Assembly: GCA_900708905.1 (NCBI GenBank)
Contig: CAADRB010000005.1
Coordinates: 5,888,800 to 5,952,799, forward strand
Direction: 5' to 3'
Origin: Hymenolepis diminuta
Taxonomy: Eukaryota; Platyhelminthes; Cestoda; Cyclophyllidea; Hymenolepididae
Length of the DNA stretch: 64,000 nt
Each line of letters starts with the position of its first letter. Within the stretch, counting starts at the first letter, position 1. The position numbers and the translations under genes were made by a program. Below are positions 56,246-64,000 of the stretch, piece after piece. The notes below the pieces were generated by a model, which searched no databases, was not told the DNA's origin, and was given only the letters and a program-made list of their open reading frames with translations.

Positions 56246-57279
56246 AATAATTTCCAATTTAGAATAGGTTATTCAGATTCCTCAGACCAAGATAATTATT
56301 ACGGACCAGTAGGAGATTTAATAAAACAGTTTCAAAAATCCATACTCTGAATAAAATATGTCAATGATAGAGTGAGGGACAACGGAGAAGATAGGAAGTC
56401 CAAATCAAACAAGTCCCAAGGACATCGACTTGCAAATCTTGGGTTCTGGTGGATAACACAAACAAAATTTTAAAATAGGTAAAAAATAAAAAATGAACAT
56501 GTTTTTTTATTAAACTGAGAAATTATTATTTGATATTTTTGTCATCAAAAAGTTCCGTCAGTCGAATTGTAATTTCATGAGTGTGGACTTTTGATAGAAT
56601 AATATTAAAGCCTTAATGAATGGTAAAATTTAAAATGATCTATTTTATCAAAAATGTCAATAATTAGATTGCGATTTGAGGTTATTTGTCATAAGGAAGG
56701 TTTTATTTACTTAGGAAGTTAAGTGAACCGACTGAGCTTAATTAATTGGGAATTTAGCTTTTTCATTATTATTCCCTTTTTAAAAGGAGCAAGCAATGAT
56801 CCATTCAAGTCACTTAAAATATTGCACATTAAATACTAATAAATAATTTTGGTCATCTGAGTTACAACAAAGCTTTTATGTAATATAGCGTGTAGGTAGC
56901 ATGTTCCTTTGTAAAACACAAGGCCAAGAATTCAACACTCATCTATGCATACATCAATATGGATGATTAAATCCGATCAATAAAGAGTGGCAAAAATTCA
57001 GTTTCCCATCAGAAAGACCATATAATGCTATTTCTCTCCCGGAGATGTGTCTCAGCAAATATTTTCCAAATGAGCATGGGAGTAAGATAAACAGATCCTT
57101 AATTAAGGTATTGTCATCCGCCTAGAAGAGGATTATGATGAAACATACCTACGTTTTCCGCGTAATCTTTGGGATTCTTAGTTAGGATTGAGAAATTCAT
57201 CTGAGTGAAGGGATTTCTCAAGATTAAAGAGATTCAAGCTCCCATATCCGTGTTATTCGATAACTGCGTAGCCAAAACT

Positions 57280-57809
57280 ATTATGATTTGTTCTCCTTTG
57301 TGGGATACCATAACCGACTCCTAGATTCTCTAAGAAATTGCACTAGTTACAAATACAACACGACAACGCCACGACACAAAACGATCCGAACCACCGTATC
57401 AAAAATACGACGCACGTTTTAGTAAGACACGGTATAGGGTGACGCCAATAATGACGGCGAAACCTAAACTATATTCAAATAACCAATCCCCTTTATTCCT
57501 CTCTTTTGCGTGTCAATCACAAGCCATGACAAGGCTGGAGCCAATGATGGTGACTGAGAAACACGCAACCATACTTACGAAAATCCTTTCTTCCTCTCAA
57601 CAGTGTACAACTTATTGTGAACAGACATACTTTTCCCCAGCAAGATCTCCTATCAACTTTCGGTTGGTCATACACTTTCTTACCGGTGGTCGATTTATAT
57701 TGTGTGCCATTTACAATCGTAATGTAAATAAACTCCTTCTGATAAAAGAGAACTAAAATGTGGAAAATAAAGAATTCTACATGCAAGAACTATTTTGGCG
57801 GAAAATGTT
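57280..57809 (+). repeat. Dispersed LTR-like repeat R1, copy 4, inverted and split by an insertion
   Basis: The left part (TTATGATTTGTTCTCC, CTAGATTCTCTAAGAAATTGC, ACTAGTTACAAATACAACACG) and the right part (TCGATTTATATTGTGTGCC, GTGGAAAATAAAGAATTC, GAACTATTTTGG) together form one R1 copy in the opposite orientation to the other five. About 255 unrelated bases (roughly 57422-57680) interrupt it just after the CGCACGTTTT word. Confidence 0.7.
57422..57680. mobile_element. Unidentified insertion nested in R1 copy 4
   Basis: This segment has no counterpart in the other five R1 copies and separates two halves that are contiguous in them. Its ends show a short imperfect inverted similarity (AGTAAGA near the left, TCTTAC near the right), which would fit a small transposon, but this is weak. 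No transposase motif is present. Confidence 0.4.
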
Positions 57810-58691
57810 ATCTTCTTATATATAGAACGATCTAAATTTGTTCGCCTGCACTTTTCCCACCTTAACCTATTTTTTGAAGGTGAATCTGAAAAGTGGGCAA
57901 ATTTTTAAACATCTATATGTAATTGTAAATAATTGCTCATTATAATAAAGTGTATGTGATCAGGAAGCCATCCCAATTTATATACCGCTATATCCAGCAG
58001 TACACGCTGTGTGTTTGCGTGTTTGTACATAGATATCTAAATAGGTGTCAATCATCATGCCTAGATACCGACGACGAGGCATGACTGACGTCTTATTAAG
58101 AAAAGTTTTGTATATAAACCTAATTTACTTATTAATAAATTGGGGTGGCATGCCTGCCACCTCCGAACTGATCTGGCAACATTAGTGGGTTGACTTATTC
58201 CATCTATTCGATCGATGTGGCCCCGATAGACCTTAACGGTATTTCATATATAAAATGAATCTTCGTGAGATGTCAATTATTTCTGGTTGTCAATGTCTCT
58301 ACGTAATGATTGGCATCTGTGCAGGAATCCATGTGCAAATAGGCACACACACTTGTTACCTTTCTCCGCTCTCCCTCATCTATCTCCTTTACTCTCTCGA
58401 ATCCTCATCGTCGTTTAATCAATACAGTTTGGCCTACACTACTCTTTGTTTTCTTCTTTTTCAAAGTGTTACTTGCTGCTATTAGCTGGTAGCTATAGTC
58501 TAATCTTTTCTGATCCGATTCCAGTTAATTAGTCTCTACAATTTAATAATACTTCTGGTACTCCTGTGAGAAATACCCCTTTCGTACACTAATAACTTCT
58601 AAATTTGTGACCTCAATTCTTGTCACTTCAACACTAAATTGATGGGAATTAAATCTTTTTACTACAGTGTAATAAACTGCATAGCATTCAC

Positions 58692-58713
58692 ATATATATA
58701 TATATATATATAT
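58692..58713. repeat. (AT)11 microsatellite
   Basis: A pure AT dinucleotide run of about 22 bases, 50 bases from the edge of R1 copy 5. Confidence 0.9.
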
Positions 58714-58761
58714 TGTTACAATAATCGCTAAAGAGAAATGATCTGTCAAAGTAAGCGCTAC

Positions 58762-59011
58762 GAAATACGTAGGATTCTTTGTTTTCCACAATTTAATTCT
58801 CTTTAATCCGAACAGATTTATTCACATCATGGTTGTAAGTGACGCATGATATAAATTGATCTCTCGATACGAAAACGTGCGTCCTATTTTGATATGGTGG
58901 TTTGGGTCGTTTTGTACTAGGGTATTGTCGGGTTGTATTTGTAAATAAAGCAATTTCTTGGAGAATCTAAGAGTCGGTACGCTATTCTAAAGGGGAGAGC
59001 AGACAATAACA
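58762..59011 (-). repeat. Dispersed LTR-like repeat R1, copy 5
   Basis: It shares the R1 word series. It also has variants found only in copy 6: TACTAGGGT, GACGCATGATATAAAT and GTAAATAA (where copies 1-3 have GTAACTAG). It ends at CAGACAATAACA. Same orientation as copy 6, which lies 1.25 kb to the right. Confidence 0.7.
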
Positions 59012-60021
59012 ATAAGTCATTCACATAAGTTGCGTTTTGTGCAGTCTAAATCCCAATAAACCAATCCGTTATTCATTTATAGACAGAATATATTGTGTTC
59101 CATTATTTTTGATGAATTCAATAAGCACAAATTCGAATGTAAGTAATAAAACAAGGAAGCTCTGAGTAAAATATCCTTCTTCGTTCTGCGTCATAAGTAT
59201 TTCAAGGTATGTTTGGCAGATGAGCTCAACCATATCCAATTTCCTGACAACAATGAAACATGCCAGGCACCTATTCTCGTAAGTACAAATATGGAGAATT
59301 TCGTGAAAGGATGTAATCAGCTTCTACATATTGCCGAAATCCCTCTATTCACATTCAGTCGTCCAAATCAGATTCTTCCTGGACTCAGCCCTAACTTACC
59401 ACTCCAGTCCCACTAAAGGTGTGATATACACTACGGTGAAAACTTCACATTCGAAAGTGTCTGATGTTATTCTACTCTCGCTGACAACATGCAGATCAGC
59501 TATCTCTATCCTCTTGATGTACCAGAAACGCTCATTATGTACCCAAGTACACGATCTAACTCTACATTCTGCCTAATTTCGTCTCTATCGATCAATTATC
59601 TGCCTGCGGAGATCTCTCCTCGTGTTAGGACAACCTGCTCCAGCAGCAGAATTTAGAGGTCAAGATTTGAGGACTGTGTGTAAAGAGATGTTGTTATCAA
59701 AACAACCTTGTGTCCCGAAAAAGTGCGACCCATGGCGCTCATGTAGTGTGGGAGATCTTGTGTATGGTCTCAAATATTGGTTAAATCACTAGTGGACGGC
59801 TTCCATAATCACTAAGCGGCATGGCGGTTGTTAGAAGAAATGATAATTATTTTCCCCCGCTCCCAATATTTCTTCTATGAACAAAAATGTATTTTCTTTC
59901 TTTATTTCCCCACCGATACACTTGACACTTGATCATTATTCGTATTTGTTTAAGTCGATACCGACTGAGTGCGAGTTTCGTTAATACACTCGTGTTGACT
60001 ATAACGTGCCTTCTTATCTGC

Positions 60022-60033
60022 NNNNNNNNNNNN
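60022..60033. other. Assembly gap (12 N)
   Basis: Twelve undetermined bases between TTCTTATCTGC and GCTTCTGTG. The gap lies between R1 copies 5 and 6, so the assembler probably met repetitive sequence. The true gap size may differ. Confidence 0.99.
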
Positions 60034-60261
60034 GCTTCTGTGTTAAGTTGCTATATTACCGAGTTTTCTAGATTGTTGGCTCTGCTAAATTACTATCCGA
60101 ACTCCTAGTTGGTTACGTTATAGCAGCGGTAATGTCTATGACCACGATATTATCCCCCATGTATTACCTGGGCCAAGTGGCATTTCTCTCGTCTCCTGAT
60201 CTCGCGACAAAGACGAACCGGTGATCAAATCTACGAACGGGCATGCTATATATATCTTTTT

Positions 60262-60506
60262 TGCACTTAAGATCATTTATTTTCCACATCTTATTTTCTA
60301 TTTGTCTGAACGATTTTATTCACGCTACAGTTGAAAATGACGCATGATATAAATCGATCTATTGATAGGAAAACGTGTTTCCTATTTTGATATGATGGTT
60401 TGGTTTTATACTAGGGTGTTGTTAGATTGTATTTGTAAATAATGCAATTTCGTAGAGAATCTAAGATTCGGTTACGGTATCCTACTGGAGAGAGGAGGTC
60501 ATAACA
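60262..60506 (-). repeat. Dispersed LTR-like repeat R1, copy 6
   Basis: It has the R1 word series from CATTTATTTTCCACATCTTA to GGAGGTCATAACA and the variants shared with copy 5. On the minus strand it starts TGTTATGACC, contains ATTTATATCATGCGTCATTT in the middle and AAATAAATG near the far end. Confidence 0.7.
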
Positions 60507-60940
60507 AATGGTTCCGCTAAAGTTGAAATCAAATGGATGTTAAAATCGAAGAAATATGAATAGATGAGTTCCCTTAATTAATTATGCATTACACCGAAAG
60601 TATTTATTTCGTATTGACGCATATTCAGGAGCAGGTAAAATATAATCAATCAAATGTTATAAATAATAACTTCATTGAAACATCTTTACTATAAATAGTG
60701 TTAATAATAGGAAGAGTTATTCTTTGACTAGACACATAAGAAGTAACAGATTACTTAAAGCCAAAACTGTACAGTAATTTTGATCATATAACTGTCCACC
60801 CCTGAAGACATTGTATTTCTATTGCTTCTTATTTAAAAGCAGTCCAATCCATTTTATCACTTGTCCTCAAAAGTCATAAATTTAAATAATTTTAATACGT
60901 CTATGAGGTATAAGTTTATCGATAAAATATTCAATATACG

Positions 60941-60987
60941 AGGGAATAATTTCCTATATCGGTCTATTTCGATGAAATGAGCAAAAT
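60941..60987 (+). repeat. 47-bp perfect direct repeat, left unit
   Basis: It is identical over 47 bases to 61083-61129, beginning AGGGAATAATTTCC and ending GAGCAAAAT. Ninety-five unrelated, GC-richer bases separate the two units. The pair lies 240-430 bases upstream of the rhomboid start codon. Confidence 0.95.
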
Positions 60988-61082
60988 GGGTTTCCGTAGG
61001 GGATTGAATGCCTGGAACACTATCATTCTGAGGCATCCTATGCTACGTCGATGGAAGTAGGTAATGTGGGGATTGGGGAAGT

Positions 61083-61129
61083 AGGGAATAATTTCCTATA
61101 TCGGTCTATTTCGATGAAATGAGCAAAAT
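61083..61129 (+). repeat. 47-bp perfect direct repeat, right unit
   Basis: Second copy of the unit at 60941-60987. It is followed by ATTCATTACG, while the left unit is preceded by the similar ATTCAATATACG. This fits an insertion or duplication event that copied the 47 bases around a 95-bp spacer. Confidence 0.95.
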
Positions 61130-61366
61130 ATTCATTACGAATCTCATAATTTTAAGTGTGAATTGCAAATCATAAAAAACATTTTACATATAGATAGGTT
61201 GTCTAATAAAAAAATATATATTTAACCATTACTGCATAAAACTAATTGCTTCAAAAATTAGTTACTGAAAATTACTATTGAGATTTTTATTTGTTTTATC
61301 TTTTCTTTACAAGGTTTATTCAAGGTCTACTGAACCATATTTGCTTTGGCATATGTTTGATTTGGG

Positions 61367-63459
61367 ATGGGGGCCATAACTCGTGGGGAAAGGGAATTCA
61401 GAGAGCATCTTGACGTGGTAGGTTAAAAATTAACAATAACGCAAAAGTAGAACTTTAAGCCTCCGTTTGAGGCTGTAAGTTCCTTATTCTTTTTATTAGA
61501 TTTTCTTAAAAATAGTATGAACGTGAAGGTGGCATGCCTCTTGGGGTTCTTCAGAGACTTTTGCATGATTCAGGCATTCCTCCGGCGAGAACAAAACGAT
61601 TTTTTAGAAAGGCGGATCTTAACCGGGATGAGCGTGTTAATTACGATGAGTTTCTCCGTCAGGTTGGTTCTTTCTTGACTGAAAGGTAATAATGTGTCCT
61701 CATGATATTCATGATTTTATTTTCTAACCATTTTTAGATAATGTTTGAAGATAGCCAATTTTTGCATAAGTTGGCCTTTGGAAAACGCGCACTTAATAGA
61801 GCCGTTATCGCGGTGGCACCACAAATGGCCCGACGGAAACAGCGAATTCAGATGCAGAGGAATGGAATTGACGAAACCGATCTCTATAACTGGGGCGAAG
61901 AAAATGTTAATAATTATATCGAGGCTTACGACTGCCGACCCCCACCCATTTTCATCCCACTTATCACTTTCTCTCAGGTGCGTTGTGTTAATTAATATCA
62001 GTCTTATTTGCTTACATGTGTATATAATAAATTATTCCATTTAATTCGAAAATAATTTAGTATTCAGGGTTCTTAAGTAAGTTGTTTCATTACTGGGCTT
62101 CCATTGTTTACCTTGACGATGCGCTGCACTGCGTTGCTTTTCAAACTCTTGCGTTGAAATAATTTATTTGACGAACCGCTCTTATTATTGATGCCAATAT
62201 GCACTGTGAATGCTCATTCAAAATGGAATTTAAATATGAAAAATTTGATCATATAATTGGGTTTATCACATATATGAGGCTGCTTGTGAATGATTTAAAA
62301 CATCCTGCGATATCAGTTGCAATATTTATAGATAATCCAAAAAGGCACTTTTGTCCCATTGACAAATAGAAATTATTGTGTAGCGTTAAGAATGCATTGT
62401 GTTATTGTAGATCGTCAATGTATTAAATGATTTTTGGGAAACGAAAACTGATACAGTGGAATGATGTAGAATCAATGTCGTTATTTGGCTCGTAGAGAAT
62501 TTGGGTAATCATATCCGGCTGAATAAGTACCATTAATTAATAACTCCTTGTATGATGGACGTCACGTGATCGGTTTAAAAATCTTAAAAATATTTCACAC
62601 TTTGTCGTCTATGATTGTCTTCATGAGTTCACTTTCTAAAATAATCTCCAAGATTATAATTTGTTACTGCACATTTTTAATATCTGTCAGTCATGTGTCG
62701 TTTTGTTGTGATATCTAACCGGGATTGTTCTACTCGAGTTGGAGAGAAAAAGTAATCACCAAATTATCTGTCAGTTATAACAAACATTTACAAGATGAAA
62801 GGAAAGAATAATTACATCACCAGTAGAAATAAACGAAGCAATCCTACCTTGTTATTCACAAAAATTTTGACTATTGATCAGCTGATGTACGTATACAATT
62901 CCACACCATGCAACTCAAAATTTGTAATGTTGGTTTTAAGTTCAAATATTATGGCTAATTCACCAAACTTCCTACTTAAAAATCCATTTGCTGGAAATCC
63001 ATGAATTCCTATTCACTGAGCTGAACGACTAGCCTCAACGGCAAACACCGTTTATTATCAATTCTCCCTGGATTCTTTCCACTCTATCAAACACGAATTT
63101 TTAAGACACCTCTTATACTGGTATCGAAACTGTTCTGCAATGGAATAGTCGAATGAAAGGCCCTCTTCTTTATCATTTTTAGATTGCAGTTTTTGTTTAT
63201 TACGCAATCGTGTTATCGCAAGACGATAATCCCTTCAATGACGTGACAGCTACATCGGGGGTGCCAATGAAAAGTCCTCTCATCTACTTGCCAACAAAGC
63301 GATACCAGGCCTGGCGTTTCGTCTCCTACATGTTTATTCACAACGGCTACTACCACCTCATCTTTAATTGCATCCTTCAGTTTGCTCTCGGTACCTTCCT
63401 CGAACTTGTGCACAAATTCTGGCGTGTTGGTATCGTCTACGTTCTTGGTGTTCTAGCTG
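61367..63459 (+). CDS. EF-hand rhomboid intramembrane serine protease (RHBDL1/3-like), 5' half, runs past window end
   Basis: Exons are 61367-61417, 61516-61662, 61738-61977 and 63183-63459, with phases 0, 0, 0 and then 1. The 238 residues seen start MGAITRGEREF. A degenerate EF-hand loop (DVYEREGGMPLG) precedes a canonical one (DLNRDERVNYDE, Asp1, Asn3, Asp5, Glu12). A linker ends AYDCRPPPIF, followed by a first membrane span (IPLITFSQIAVFVYYAIVL). The rhomboid L1 region (RYQAWRFVSYMFIHNGYYH), then LIFNCILQFALGTFLELVH and VGIVYVLGVLAG, match rhomboid-related proteins 1 and 3. The catalytic GxSG serine and the later histidine must lie in exons beyond 64000. Rhomboids cleave membrane proteins within the bilayer, often EGF-like ligands. 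The start ATG follows an in-frame TGA, with an acceptor (TCTTTACAAG) about 50 bases upstream. Confidence 0.92.
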
Positions 63460-64000
63460 GTGAGACCCATTTTATGCTAATCAATTCGCCTTTGTGTGCC
63501 AATGTTCTACACTTGGGAATATGTACCGGGAAAATTGTAGAAGTCACGTGCTTTGTGCTGATTCATAACTAATTTTTTATCAAATACCGGTAGTCAACAT
63601 TCATGCTAAAGGACGAATTAGTTTTAAATATAAAATTTGATACAGTTGGTGCAGCTTGAGCTATTCTTTTGATAATTTTCTTCCTGTCAAGAAATGGTGA
63701 AAACTCAGGGACTTCGTTTCATTCCTTCCTTATCATTACATAAATTATTTTGTGTCAATTTGAGAAAAAAATGAATAATTAATTTGTCAGGGTACAACAA
63801 GAGTAGGGACATATATGGCTATCAAAATTACATTTAATGGAAAAGTGGGGAGGAGAACGAAGTGATTTTTATCGAGCTCCAGATGTGGTTGATGCTTTTG
63901 TATTTTTAAAGTATTCATGACTTAAGATATTTTAGAGTGAGAAGTTCAGTTGAGGTTTCGTTTTAAAGGTAGTTTGGTGAAATTTATGCTGCATATCGTC
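63460..64000. other. Rhomboid gene intron, running off the window
   Basis: Sequence after the phase-1 donor (GCTG followed by GTGAGACC) stays non-coding to the window edge. No acceptor followed by the expected GxSG-containing segment was seen before 64000. Confidence 0.6.

Larger units (their letters stand above)
56246..61366. promoter_or_regulatory. Repeat-rich divergent intergenic region between DDR-like and rhomboid genes
   Basis: About 5.1 kb separates two head-to-head genes. It holds three of the six R1 repeat copies (57.3, 58.8 and 60.3 kb), a TA microsatellite, the 12-N gap and a perfect 47-bp direct repeat. At about 56895-56945 a degenerate tRNA-like stretch includes a 5-bp stem around TAAAACA. 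The open frames at 59213-59416 and 59331-59576 (+) overlap in different frames, sit between two R1 copies and match nothing I recognise. No promoter element can be named. Confidence 0.5.

Noticed and set aside
58055..58084. 8-bp inverted repeat (TCATGCCT ... AGGCATGA)
   Set aside because: A short palindrome of this size is expected by chance in 64 kb and has no associated gene feature.
59213..59576. Overlapping plus-strand frames of 67 and 81 codons
   Set aside because: They could be a frameshifted coding relic between two R1 copies, but I recognise no family in either and saw no splice sites, so I did not call a gene.

Overview
The window is AT-rich animal DNA with spliced genes: GT-AG introns, and no operons or bacterial signals. 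Intron sizes range from 31-38 bp at the 5' ends of genes, through about 65-75 bp, to several kb. Tiny 5' introns together with the protein sequences point to a parasitic flatworm, most likely a tapeworm. The genus cannot be named from the sequence alone. Most of the window is intron or intergenic DNA, so most open frames are chance.

Layout. A decayed mariner-family transposase lies at 780-1400 (-). The phosphatase regulatory subunit CNEP1R1 (TMEM188) is at 3805-4265 (-), head to head with a complete seven-exon transketolase at 4944-7279 (+). A BICD-family-related (BICDL/HAP1-like) coiled-coil dynein adaptor occupies 12482-19730 (-), with six exons resolved and its 3' end not found. Mitochondrial elongation factor Tu is complete at 21429-23072 (+). 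A 32-kb gene at 24202-56245 (-) encodes a discoidin domain receptor (DDR) type protein. Eleven exons join in one frame to 836 residues: signal peptide, discoidin domain, DDR-type second domain, one membrane span, and a tail rich in Gln, Pro, Ser and Gly. No tyrosine kinase is encoded before the stop codon, nor anywhere in the window downstream. The 5' half of an EF-hand rhomboid protease (RHBDL1/3-like) is at 61367-63459 (+) and runs off the right edge.

Repeats. About 250-bp elements with LTR-like features occur at least six times (2.4, 11.2, 18.7, 57.3, 58.8 and 60.3 kb). One copy is split by an insertion, and two may flank one element. There are also a tRNA-Gly-like SINE head, several microsatellites, a perfect 47-bp direct repeat just upstream of the rhomboid gene, and a 12-N assembly gap at 60022-60033.

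The genes do not form a pathway. They are housekeeping (transketolase, EF-Tu), lipid and nuclear-envelope control (CNEP1R1), vesicle transport (BICDL-like) and cell-surface signalling or proteolysis (DDR-like, rhomboid). The item most worth follow-up is the kinase-less DDR-like receptor.
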